Numbered from the stretch's first letter, positions 1-7,337 are shown. The stretch is 20,408 nt of DNA from UBA1181 sp045617845 (GCA_045617845.1 JAZLJL010000026.1:1-20408), one strand, 5' to 3'. The notes: generated from the letters alone by a model not told the origin. Made by a program: numbers and translations.

Positions 1-85
1 TGTCAACAAATCACAATTCGCAAACGATGGTTAAAAACGTACAATCAAGAGTATTGAATGTTGAATAGGTGATTGAAAACATCAC

Positions 86-116
86 TTGACAAATTAAATA
101 ATAAACATTAACTTTG
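86..116 (+). promoter_or_regulatory. Predicted promoter of prfA-cysM
   Basis: TTG at 86-88 is followed after 20 nt by TAACTTTG at 109-116. This fits the Bacteroidota sigma-ABfr promoter form (TTG, 19-21 nt, TAnnTTTG). Transcription would begin near 120-124 and leave a leader of about 105 nt before prfA. A short inverted repeat (GTGAT/ATCAC, 70-85) lies just upstream. The match is seen directly; activity is inferred. Confidence 0.65.
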
Positions 117-228
117 CAATAAGATTAAAGGACAGGAATCAAGCCGAAATGGTAAGATATTGTTGTATGAACGATTTGACACATACCCGCCTGAAATCCA
201 CTGACTAAAATAGAACATTATAATACAT

Positions 229-1338
229 ATGGCTGAAAATTCTTTATTGGAGAAACTAGATGGACTTGAACATAAGTTCCAAGAAATTTCCACACTCATA
301 ACCGACCCTGCCGTCATCGCAGACATGAAGCGATACGTTAAGCTAAACAAGGAATACCATGACCTTGAACTGATTATGGGAGCAAAAAAAGAATATGAGA
401 CAGCCCTATCCAACATCAGTCAGGCGAAAGAGATACTTGAAACCGAAAGCGACAGCGAGATGAGGGAGATGGCTAAGATGGAGTTGGACGATCTGGAGCC
501 TAAGATTCCGGCGATGGAAGAGAACATCAAACTGTTGCTCATACCGTCTGATCCGGAAGACTGCAAGAATGCCATCGTGGAAATCCGAGGCGGAACAGGA
601 GGTGACGAAGCCGCACTGTTCGCAGGCGACCTCTTCAAGATGTACGCCAAGTATTGCGAAACGAAAGGATGGCAAGTTAGCGTCTCCAGTTTTAACGAAG
701 GGACTGTTGGCGGATATAAGGAGATCATCTTCAACGTGAGCGGAGAAAACGTCTACGGGACGCTCAAGTATGAGTCGGGCGTCCACCGCGTACAGCGCGT
801 ACCGGCGACCGAAACGCAAGGACGCGTGCATACCTCAGCCGCCACAGTGGCTGTATTACCCGAAGCCGACGAATTCGACGTACAGATCAACGAAGGCGAA
901 ATCAAATGGGATACCTTCCGTTCGGGTGGAGCCGGTGGACAGAACGTCAACAAGGTGGAATCCGGAGTACGTCTGCGCTACATTTGGAAGAACCCGATTA
1001 CAGGCGTCGCCGAAGAGATTCTCATAGAATGTACCGAAACTCGCGACCAGCCTAAGAATAAAGAACGGGCGCTGTCTCGTCTACGCACGATGATTTATGA
1101 CCGTGAGCACCAGAAATACATCGACGATATCGCCGCAAGAAGGAAAACCATGGTATCCACGGGAGACCGCTCGGCGAAGATTCGCACCTATAACTATCCG
1201 CAAGGACGCGTGACTGATCACCGCATCAACCTCACCCTCTACAACTTGCAGGCAGTCGTGGGTGGCGACATCCAAGAAATCATCGATAAACTAATCGTCG
1301 CCGAAAACGCGGAAAGGCTAAAAGAAAGTGAATTATAA
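229..1338 (+). CDS. prfA: Peptide chain release factor 1 (RF1)
   Basis: Class I release factor that reads UAA and UAG at the ribosomal A site and triggers hydrolysis of the peptidyl-tRNA ester in the cytoplasm. The 369 aa length is normal for RF1. The stop-codon-reading tripeptide is PAT at residues 192-194, which marks RF1 rather than RF2 (SPF). The catalytic GGQ is at residues 236-238 inside SGGAGGQNVNK; its glutamine is the usual methylation target, and no prmC-type methylase gene is in this window. The N-terminal region (about 1-110) is the charged helical domain of the family. The ATG at 229 gives a family-like N-terminus and follows an A/T-rich leader with no Shine-Dalgarno, as is common in this phylum. 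The cysteine synthase gene follows after 32 bp and is probably cotranscribed. Confidence 0.97.
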   Translation: MAENSLLEKLDGLEHKFQEISTLITDPAVIADMKRYVKLNKEYHDLELIMGAKKEYETALSNISQAKEILETESDSEMREMAKMELDDLEPKIPAMEENIKLLLIPSDPEDCKNAIVEIRGGTGGDEAALFAGDLFKMYAKYCETKGWQVSVSSFNEGTVGGYKEIIFNVSGENVYGTLKYESGVHRVQRVPATETQGRVHTSAATVAVLPEADEFDVQINEGEIKWDTFRSGGAGGQNVNKVESGVRLRYIWKNPITGVAEEILIECTETRDQPKNKERALSRLRTMIYDREHQKYIDDIAARRKTMVSTGDRSAKIRTYNYPQGRVTDHRINLTLYNLQAVVGGDIQEIIDKLIVAENAERLKESEL

Positions 1339-1370
1339 TTATAACTACAACTATTAAATTCTATTTTATA

Positions 1371-2276
1371 ATGATTTGTAATAACATATTAGAGGCCATC
1401 GGAGGCACACCGCTCGTTAAGATTAACAAGCTTTGTCCGAACCCTAACGTTAACATATTCGCCAAGGTGGAAGGTTTCAACCCGACTGGCAGCATCAAAG
1501 ACCGCATCGCCATCCAGATGGTCGAGCAGGCGGAAAAAGAGGGTAAACTGAAACCCGGGAAGGTGATTATCGAACCGACCTCAGGAAACACCGGTATCGG
1601 TCTGGCCATCGCAGGTATCGTAAAAGGATACCAAGTGGAAATCGTCATGAGCTCGGCTGTATCCATCGAAAGAAGAAAGATCATCCGCTCCTACGGAGGA
1701 AAAGTGATTCTCACCGCAGCCGATGAGGGTACGGACGGCGCCATCAGAATGGCCCATAAGTTGGTCAACGAAAATCCGGACAAGTACTTCATGCCAGACC
1801 AATTCTCCAATGCGGCCAACTACCAAGCGCACTATGAAGGTACCGCCACAGAGATTTGGGAGCAAACAGATGGCAATATCGACTACTTAGTATGCGCACT
1901 CGGAACGTCCGGCACCATCATGGGAATCTCCAGATTCCTGAAGAAACACAAACCTGACATTAAGGTTGTATGCGCCCACCCTATCAAGGGTCACTATATC
2001 CAAGGGTTGAAGAACATGGAAGAAGCTATCGTTCCTGCCATCTACGATCCTAAACGAATCGACATCCAAGTGATGGTGGAAAGCGAGGAGGCAATCGCCA
2101 TGGCAAGGCAAATCATCGCGAAAGAGGGAATCTTCGCCGGCATGAGTAGCGGTGCGGCTATGGTGGCGGCATTAAAGACCGCGGAGACAATCGACAAGGG
2201 AAACATCGTGGTCGTATTCCCTGACCGTGCCGAGAAATATCTCAGCACCAAGATGTTCGACGAGTTCAATGATTGA
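1371..2276 (+). CDS. cysM: CysM-type cysteine synthase (PLP-dependent)
   Basis: Fold-type II PLP enzyme making L-cysteine from an activated serine and sulfide or a sulfur carrier. The 301 aa protein carries the PLP lysine K43 (NPTGSIKDR), the substrate loop TSGNT at 70-74, the PLP-phosphate loop GTSGT at 178-182, and the serine near the pyridine nitrogen in MSSGAA (258-263). The segment GLKNMEEAIVP, the phrase EGIFAGMSS and the C-terminal KYLST resemble the mycobacterial CysM group, which uses O-phosphoserine and the carrier CysO, more than classical CysK. The position I align with the phosphoserine-selecting arginine of that enzyme is lysine here (K214). No CysO, Mec or serine acetyltransferase gene is in the window, so the true substrate is open. 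It sits 32 bp after prfA and ends about 50 bp before an intrinsic terminator. Cysteine synthase is near certain; the CysM subtype is inferred. Confidence 0.92.
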   Translation: MICNNILEAIGGTPLVKINKLCPNPNVNIFAKVEGFNPTGSIKDRIAIQMVEQAEKEGKLKPGKVIIEPTSGNTGIGLAIAGIVKGYQVEIVMSSAVSIERRKIIRSYGGKVILTAADEGTDGAIRMAHKLVNENPDKYFMPDQFSNAANYQAHYEGTATEIWEQTDGNIDYLVCALGTSGTIMGISRFLKKHKPDIKVVCAHPIKGHYIQGLKNMEEAIVPAIYDPKRIDIQVMVESEEAIAMARQIIAKEGIFAGMSSGAAMVAALKTAETIDKGNIVVVFPDRAEKYLSTKMFDEFND

Positions 2277-2326
2277 TTGTAATAATTGGAGGTGCGAATC
2301 GCATCGTAACCAATCTTTATCATAAG

Positions 2327-2353
2327 CGTCCGCCCAATAAGCGGACGTTTTTT
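2327..2353 (+). terminator. Intrinsic terminator after cysM
   Basis: A perfect 7-bp stem CGTCCGC/GCGGACG (2327-2333 and 2341-2347) with a 7-nt loop is followed by six T (2348-2353). It ends the prfA-cysM transcript. It also lies inside the upstream extension of the next reading frame, which argues that the next gene starts after it. Confidence 0.88.
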
Positions 2354-2404
2354 ACGTCTAATACGGTTCCGATAAATTACAACATAAAAGAAGCCCAATT
2401 ACCA

Positions 2405-3316
2405 ATGACAAACTTCGAGATTCTCCAATTGGCGGTATACCACGCAGGTTTCAAAATCAATTCGGTTGAGGATTTAGCGGATCTTCAGCAGAAGCTGGAA
2501 GAGAATTACCTCAAAGTGAAAGAGGCCAACGTGTATGAGGAACTACAGGAGTTTGTGCTCAAGGTCATTGAGGAAGATGCCATCTATCCGGATTTCTCAG
2601 ATGAGATGATACGCAAGGCGCTCTCCTTAGGGTATTACCCCATGTCGTTGGAAAAATTGGTAGCATCCATAGAAGAATACAAACAATATTTCGATTTGGT
2701 ATCTAAGGTAGAACCTGCCAGTGAAAAGTCATCCTATTACTGGCGATATTATCTGACAATCCGCCATCATCTAAATAAGTTGATCATTGATTTTGACCGA
2801 TTCACCTTTCCGAAGAAAACATATAGACATGTTCGGCAAAAATTCAGCGATTACACGCTGACGTTCAACCGCAATTTCGACCTCTGCGCGAAGCGGATCA
2901 TGGAACGATATCAGGAAGAGGGCACATGGTTGGTACCACCTTTGGTGAAGGAATTCAAACAGATACACAACCACCCGGATTTCCAAGTAAGCGTGGACAG
3001 CGTGGAACTATGGCACGGAGACGAGCTGGTGGCGGGAGAACTGGGATTCGTCACGCGCAACGCATACGCCAGTCTCTGCGGGTTCCACACGGAGAACAAC
3101 AGCGGCACCGTCCAGATGGCAGCTTTAGGCACCCTGCTCAAAGAGATGGGTTTCGCCTATTGGGACCTTGGTATGGAGATGGACTACAAATATGTCTATG
3201 GCGCCGTTAAAATGGACAGATCGGCACAAAAAGAACTTTTTGACAAGTTGTCAGATACCAGATTGGCGCTGCCGAAAGAGACGTTTAGAATCGGGGATGT
3301 GATAAAACAAAAGTGA
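2405..3316 (+). CDS. aat: Divergent leucyl/phenylalanyl-tRNA-protein transferase
   Basis: Aat-family enzyme that would transfer Leu or Phe from charged tRNA to the N-terminus of proteins with basic N-terminal residues, feeding the N-end rule pathway (ClpS-ClpAP). The protein is 303 aa from the ATG at 2405; Escherichia coli Aat is about 234 aa. ALSLGYYPM (72-80) occupies the place of the family AYRRGIFPW, and EEGTWLVPP (171-179) followed by VELWHGDELVAGELG (200-214) matches the GNAT-like core (EEGTWI... VEVW..ELVGGMYG). The C-terminal part DLGMEMDYKYVYGAVKMDR parallels the DCQ...HTASLGA segment. The hallmark WWSPDPR and GESMF motifs are not preserved, and the first 60 residues are extra. The frame stays open back to an ATG at 2273, but that extension covers the cysM end and its terminator and reads as noise. 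No promoter is obvious between the terminator and the start. Confidence 0.75.
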   Translation: MTNFEILQLAVYHAGFKINSVEDLADLQQKLEENYLKVKEANVYEELQEFVLKVIEEDAIYPDFSDEMIRKALSLGYYPMSLEKLVASIEEYKQYFDLVSKVEPASEKSSYYWRYYLTIRHHLNKLIIDFDRFTFPKKTYRHVRQKFSDYTLTFNRNFDLCAKRIMERYQEEGTWLVPPLVKEFKQIHNHPDFQVSVDSVELWHGDELVAGELGFVTRNAYASLCGFHTENNSGTVQMAALGTLLKEMGFAYWDLGMEMDYKYVYGAVKMDRSAQKELFDKLSDTRLALPKETFRIGDVIKQK

Positions 3317-3497
3317 ATCTAGCCACTAAAAATGAGAGTTTCCATCATATCTGTTTAACTCACTGATGTTACAGACAAAACCATTCATTTTCCCCATAAA
3401 GCCATTCAAAAATTACCACCTGCTTTTATTTGTTATTCTCTAAAAACCGCTCTACCTTCGAACTCGTAAAACAACAACTAATAAATTATTTACTATT

Positions 3498-3947
3498 ATG
3501 AAAAAAACAAAAATCCAGCCAATGGCATTGTTTTTTGCAATTTGCCAACTTCCCTTCTCAGGGGCGTGGGCGTACAATCAGACGCTCGCTTACGATGAAC
3601 TTCCGCAAAGAAGTATGGATTTCATCGAACAGAATTTTCCCGATGAGTATGTGATGACAGTCTTCAAGGAACGTGATTTCATAGAGACACGTTACAACGT
3701 CTATCTTTCCGACGACACAAACATCGAATTTTTCAAGAATGGAGATTGGAAAGAAATCAACTGCAAAAACTCTAAAGTGCCCAACGAATTCGTTCCCCAA
3801 GAGATTCTTGAAAGAATCGAGCAGATGTACTCCGACGCAATAATTGTCAGCATCGACCGAGACAATCACGAATACGACATTGAACTGTCAAACGGAGTGG
3901 ATATGACCTTCGACAAAAAATTCAACCTAATAGATTTCGACGACTAA
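3498..3947 (+). CDS. Exported PepSY-like protein with two repeats
   Basis: A 149 aa protein with a signal peptide (residues 1-25, cleavage likely after AWA), so periplasmic or surface-exposed. Two tandem copies of the PepSY-like unit (family also called putative beta-lactamase-inhibitor-like, Pfam PF11396) are visible: LPQRSMDFIEQNFPDE at 35-50 with IEFFKNGDWKEIN at 76-88, and VPQEILERIEQMYSDA at 99-114 with VDMTFDKKFNLIDFDD at 134-149. Each has the amphipathic helix plus beta-meander pattern. Such proteins are abundant in Bacteroidales; their biochemical role is not established. It stands alone between the aat-like gene (181 bp upstream) and an outer-membrane protein gene (232 bp downstream). 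I see no convincing promoter in the upstream gap. Confidence 0.85.
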   Translation: MKKTKIQPMALFFAICQLPFSGAWAYNQTLAYDELPQRSMDFIEQNFPDEYVMTVFKERDFIETRYNVYLSDDTNIEFFKNGDWKEINCKNSKVPNEFVPQEILERIEQMYSDAIIVSIDRDNHEYDIELSNGVDMTFDKKFNLIDFDD

Positions 3948-4014
3948 CAACTTTATTTTTTAGGGGATTTCTATAAATTGATGTGTAGGAATTTTGAAGA
4001 TTTTGTCAGACAGG

Positions 4015-4059
4015 TTGATGATTTGTGTGTGAAGGAGCAGTGCGGGTACTGTGACTGAG
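4015..4059 (+). repeat. Small hairpin repeat, copy 1
   Basis: The block TTGATGATTT (4015-4024), a short spacer, then GGAG, a hairpin (CAGTG-CGGG-TACTG, 4038-4051 with one G-T pair) and TGACTGAG (ends 4059) matches a second copy at 20360-20403. The flanks are conserved in sequence while the stems differ but both pair. The copy lies in the 232-bp gap upstream of the outer-membrane protein gene. Its function and true borders are unknown; it could extend downstream through about 4087, since the other copy is cut there. Confidence 0.6.
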
Positions 4060-4142
4060 CGGGAATCAGCAGGACGGCGACAAATTTTCAAAAGAGCGCA
4101 TAAGATTGAAGAATACCCTTGGCTTGAAAACGTTTATCAATC

Positions 4143-4163
4143 GGGGAATTTATAAAAGTCCCC
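4143..4163 (+). promoter_or_regulatory. Stem-loop just upstream of the OMP start codon
   Basis: GGGGA (4143-4147) pairs with TCCCC (4159-4163), with further T-A pairs across one mismatch. It ends 16 nt before the ATG at 4180. There is no T-run behind it, so it is a weak terminator candidate and could instead affect translation start. Only the pairing is seen; any role is inferred. Confidence 0.35.
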
Positions 4164-4179
4164 ATAAATAATTACAATT

Positions 4180-4887
4180 ATGAAAAAGATGTTTTTTATG
4201 TGCGCACTATCTTTGGTTACGATGTTAGCCAATGCGCAAGAGTCAAAAAAAGGCACTTATTCAATGGGTATCACCTATGGTGCTGGTTGTTCAATGCTTA
4301 GGATGGACGATCCGTATGGCATGAAAGATCCCAAAGGAATTACCAATCTGCAAGGAGGTTTGGCATTCGATTATTGGTTCACCGACCATATTTTCATGGA
4401 GACCAGCGTCACATACCAGCGGCGCGGTTGGCGAATGGATGGTGTACGGTACGAAAAAGAAGGACAATATGAAATGAAGCAAGAATTGAAAACCAACTTA
4501 CATTACATCGTTCTTCCTATGACCTACAACATTTGGTACAAAATGAGAAGAATGGGAATGGTGTACGAATTCGGTCCCTACTTTGGAATCGGATTAGGGG
4601 GTAAGCAGAAAAGCTCTTTCGACATAGAATTAAAAGACCCCGCTTTTCAGGCGGCCGCAGAGCGTTTAGCGCAGTCGATGGAGAATGAAGTGAAAGTGTT
4701 TGACGGAGACAACACAAAACGATTTGATTTCGGATTGCGCTTCGGCTTGGGAACCACGTTCGGCAAATGTTCGAAATTCATGGTAGGTTATGATCTAGGC
4801 TTGCTCAATCTATACCGAGGCGGCGACCAAGACATGAAATCCAAGAACGGGACGGTGTATGGAGCCCTAACATTCTATATCAAATGA
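4180..4887 (+). CDS. Outer-membrane beta-barrel protein
   Basis: A 235 aa exported protein with a signal peptide (residues 1-19, cleavage likely after ANA before QES). The mature part alternates short amphipathic strands and turns: TYSMGITYGAGCSML near the N-terminus, GGLAFDYWFTDHIFMETSVTYQRRGW, MVYEFGPYFGIGLGG, RFDFGLRFGLGTTFG, and the last strand GTVYGALTFYIK. This is the small 8-strand type of barrel common in Bacteroidales (porin family / OMP_b-brl_2 type). The motif TYQRRGW followed by a charged loop is typical of that group. No ligand or transport function can be read from it. It is separated from the PepSY-like gene by the hairpin repeat and a short stem-loop, so it may have its own transcript. 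Confidence 0.85.
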   Translation: MKKMFFMCALSLVTMLANAQESKKGTYSMGITYGAGCSMLRMDDPYGMKDPKGITNLQGGLAFDYWFTDHIFMETSVTYQRRGWRMDGVRYEKEGQYEMKQELKTNLHYIVLPMTYNIWYKMRRMGMVYEFGPYFGIGLGGKQKSSFDIELKDPAFQAAAERLAQSMENEVKVFDGDNTKRFDFGLRFGLGTTFGKCSKFMVGYDLGLLNLYRGGDQDMKSKNGTVYGALTFYIK

Positions 4888-4916
4888 TCCGCTAAAAATT
4901 AGCAACATAAAAACAT

Positions 4917-4957
4917 TCAAGCGTAAACCTCGAGATTATTCTCAGATTTACGCTTGA
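4917..4957 (-). terminator. Long hairpin between convergent genes, probable terminator
   Basis: TCAAGCGTAAA (4917-4927) is a perfect inverted match of TTTACGCTTGA (4947-4957), and the stem continues inward with a mismatch and a bulge to GAGA-TTAT-TCTC. Read on the minus strand the hairpin is followed by a T-rich run (TGTTTTTATG), which suits a terminator for the protease gene that ends at 5082. It may also stop transcripts from the plus-strand barrel gene ending at 4887. Confidence 0.6.
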
Positions 4958-5081
4958 CCATTATAGCGCGCTCCTCAATGTGAGAAGACTATTTCGCAGC
5001 CTTATTTTGATCGACACCTATATACGAATACTTCCGCTATGAAATGAAACAGATCACACTACCCCGACAAAATTAACGGAC

Positions 5082-6902
5082 TTAAAAACAGAAGCCCACA
5101 CCCACGCCGATCAAGTTCCTTGAGAACGAGCCGTCATCGAAAGAAGGCATCCATTGACGGGCAAATTCAACGTTGATGTAAAGCATATCGGAAGCGCTGG
5201 AATGGTTCATCAGCCAACCCAAACGGACACCGCCGCGCAACTCCGCGATGAATCGGATATTGACATCGCTAAAAGAAGAGGAATAGTAATAGGAATCATA
5301 ATCATCATAAGGATCATCATAGAACTCAATCGCATTTCCAATTCCAGGAGTAAAATATGGAGCAAGGCAAAAACGGTTCTGGAAAGATATAGGAACCATA
5401 ACTCCGATGTTATACATGGCGCCAAACGCCTTCCCTTCATACTCGAGCTCGACCTCTTCATAATCCGAGTTCCAACCATCATCGGAAATCAGCACATCAA
5501 ACATTTCTCTTCTGGCAACCTTACCACCATAAAGGCAATATCTACTGATACCATAGTCTGCAAAGGAATTGGAGAAACCGAACTCAATCAACATCTTCGT
5601 GCTATAATCAGTACCGATTCGGGTGTTGATGAAAAACTCGTTCCAATCTGGGGTAATCACATGCACAGGTTTATTTTTCTTGGACGAAAACGAAGAGTTG
5701 TTAGAAGAGGACTCCCCCTCTTCCTGACTGGAGAAATCGACTAAATCGAAGGATGCGAGTTTCCATTCGGATCCATCTTTGCGCCAAGTTGTGGCATTGG
5801 ATTTCCCCTTGTAGGAGAAATTAGCATAAGCGACATTATCACCGGAAGACGGCGTGTCGGCCTTCTCCAACGAAAATGTTTCGGCTTTCTTAGACAAGTT
5901 ACGACAGATGCAATCAGCCACCAAAACACGAAGGCCATCCATCGGTTTAGCGTCCACAAACAACTTATCCGCCTTAGACTTAGCGTCTTCGCTAGCGTTA
6001 GACAAGAGCATGATGAACGAAGATTTATCGATGGTATAGAGATATTCGTCGTCAATCAAAGGGGCGACAGACTCAAAACCGGATTTGACGGAAGAGGCGA
6101 ATCCGCTTACAGCAGTGTTAAAATCCTTCACAGACGCTGGTTCCGCAGTGCCATCCAACGATTCGATACAAGCCAGAATTGATTTGGAAGGAATGGCGAA
6201 ATTAGTGTTCTCCCTTCCATTAGCCTTCCATGTGTTCACACCGACTACACTATAATGTTTTTCTCCGTTAGCGTCAACAGAAGAGACCATCAACGGACCG
6301 CCCGAATTACCTTGGTCAACCTGAGCCGTATGTTGTATAACGGTGACATTCTCTCCGAAATCCTCATCCTTCACGGCCGAATTGGAAACAATACCCTTAC
6401 CGAGCTGCCAAGTAGGCTTGTCGCCTAAGCCAGGGAAACCGGCGGACCAAACATCATCGCCATCCTTAACTGGTGTCGAAGAGATGGACAAGAATTCTTT
6501 AAATTTGGCATCTGTAGGAAGAGCAAGAACGGCCAAGTCATCATGTTTGGAAGAATAAATAACCTTACACTTCGAATAGGTGACCGAAGCGCCATTCACA
6601 GAGAATTCAACATTCATATATTTCAGGGACTTCACCACATGCTTATTGGTGACAATGACAAATTGGTCCTTGGAATTTTTTGTAAGGAAACCGGAACCGA
6701 ACCATCCACTTTCATAACTACGAATTTCCTTTGCGGCCGCGAAATAACCTTTACCCGCCAACGCATTTCCTAGGTTAGTGGAGAAGTTCTTCTGCGACTC
6801 CGAGACTTCCGGTTTCACGATAGCCACCACAGATTTCAAGTCTTGCGAGAACAACGTGAAAGCGTTGAGACAAACCATCAATAAAAATAAAGCTTTCTTC
6901 AT
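5082..6902 (-). CDS. Exported trypsin-like serine protease with C-terminal barrel-like domain
   Basis: A 606 aa protein with a signal peptide (residues 1-19, FTLFSQ). Residues about 65-245 form an S1C/HtrA-type chymotrypsin-fold protease with a complete triad: H88 in TNKHVV, D122 in HDDLAVL, S200 in DQGNSGGPL. No PDZ domain follows. Residues 250-390 are an undefined region that includes YANFSYKGKSNATTWRKDG, resembling a small beta domain. A serine-rich linker (391-410) leads to about 195 residues of alternating strands (420-606) that look like an outer-membrane barrel: FINTRIGTDYS, FCLAPYFTPGIGNAI, RFIAELRGGVRLGW and the final strand NLIGVGVGFCF ending in Phe, the usual barrel signal. A Tyr/Asp-rich loop (527-544) would face outward. 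The neighbour on the left is convergent; a promoter match lies about 140 nt upstream. Protease is confident; membrane anchoring by the C-terminal part is inferred. Confidence 0.85.
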   Translation of the reverse strand: MKKALFLLMVCLNAFTLFSQDLKSVVAIVKPEVSESQKNFSTNLGNALAGKGYFAAAKEIRSYESGWFGSGFLTKNSKDQFVIVTNKHVVKSLKYMNVEFSVNGASVTYSKCKVIYSSKHDDLAVLALPTDAKFKEFLSISSTPVKDGDDVWSAGFPGLGDKPTWQLGKGIVSNSAVKDEDFGENVTVIQHTAQVDQGNSGGPLMVSSVDANGEKHYSVVGVNTWKANGRENTNFAIPSKSILACIESLDGTAEPASVKDFNTAVSGFASSVKSGFESVAPLIDDEYLYTIDKSSFIMLLSNASEDAKSKADKLFVDAKPMDGLRVLVADCICRNLSKKAETFSLEKADTPSSGDNVAYANFSYKGKSNATTWRKDGSEWKLASFDLVDFSSQEEGESSSNNSSFSSKKNKPVHVITPDWNEFFINTRIGTDYSTKMLIEFGFSNSFADYGISRYCLYGGKVARREMFDVLISDDGWNSDYEEVELEYEGKAFGAMYNIGVMVPISFQNRFCLAPYFTPGIGNAIEFYDDPYDDYDSYYYSSSFSDVNIRFIAELRGGVRLGWLMNHSSASDMLYINVEFARQWMPSFDDGSFSRNLIGVGVGFCF

Positions 6903-7043
6903 ATTATTATTTATTAAACATTATTGACTACATCAAGGGGAGGTTACCATCCACGCCCCAAAAATCCCCATATATCCACTTACCATCTCTATATGTACGT
7001 TTGGGATATCCACACATGACGACTTAAAGAGGAATATTTCACG

Positions 7044-7076
7044 CAAAGATAACATATAATAATAAACAAATAACAA
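7044..7076 (-). promoter_or_regulatory. Predicted promoter of the protease gene
   Basis: On the minus strand TATCTTTG (7051-7044) fits the TAnnTTTG -7 element. TTG at 7076-7074 lies 22 nt upstream, slightly longer than the usual 19-21. A start near 7037-7041 would leave a leader of about 135 nt before the ATG at 6902. Confidence 0.5.
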
Positions 7077-7122
7077 GTTAAGTATATTAAATCAAAGAAA
7101 AAAAATGTCCGCATAAAACAAT

Positions 7123-7251
7123 TTAACACGTCAATAACTCATTAAATGATTTTTCAGCATAAACATCGGTCATGCCCACTATGAAGTCCACAGTCGATTG
7201 AATATACATATTCTCATCAGAATGATCGCAATAGATTTTCTCTTTAGAAGA
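7123..7251 (-). pseudogene. C-terminal fragment of a dGTPase-like protein
   Basis: A minus-strand frame of 42 codons between stops (upstream TGA at 7254-7252, own stop TAA at 7125-7123) ends with a segment containing QSTVDFIVGMTDVYA. The pattern Q..VDF[IV].GMTD.YA close to the C-terminus is characteristic of deoxyguanosinetriphosphate triphosphohydrolases (Dgt, HD superfamily). Nothing of the HD catalytic core is present, and the upstream sequence breaks into a stop and then the hairpin at 7271-7305. It is therefore read as the tail end of a deleted gene. It lies on the same strand as, and downstream of, the hsdR remnant; both could come from one lost defence-type locus. The family call rests on one short motif from memory. 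Confidence 0.5.
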
Positions 7252-7270
7252 TCATTTCAAAACTAGACAA

Positions 7271-7305
7271 CGGAAAGACTTAAAGCCAAGCCTTTCCGTT
7301 TTTTT
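7271..7305 (+). terminator. Plus-oriented terminator hairpin without a plus-strand gene
   Basis: CGGAAAG (7271-7277) pairs with CTTTCCG (7292-7298) and is followed by seven T (7299-7305). The T-run is on the plus strand, yet every coding remnant nearby is on the minus strand. It could be a leftover, the end of a small plus-strand RNA, or a weak two-way terminator for hsdR. Confidence 0.6.
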
Positions 7306-7337
7306 ATGTGTTTTTCCGCATAACAAAATTCACTTCT

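Larger units (their letters stand above)
6903..7337. other. 435-bp gap with degraded sequence
   Basis: This stretch between the protease and the hsdR remnant holds the protease leader and promoter (to about 7076), a 42-codon dGTPase-like fragment (7123-7251) and a plus-oriented terminator hairpin (7271-7305), each listed separately. I see no intact gene. Low-complexity A/T-rich DNA fills 7051-7110. Confidence 0.7.

Noticed and set aside
5154..5744. A plus-strand frame with Ile-rich run opposite the protease gene
   Set aside because: The Ile-rich run is the reverse reading of the Asp/Tyr codons of the protease loop; no independent support.
6996..7003. TACGTTTG as a firm plus-strand promoter
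   Set aside because: It fits TAnnTTTG but no TTG lies at 19-21 nt upstream; kept only as a possibility in the orphan terminator finding.
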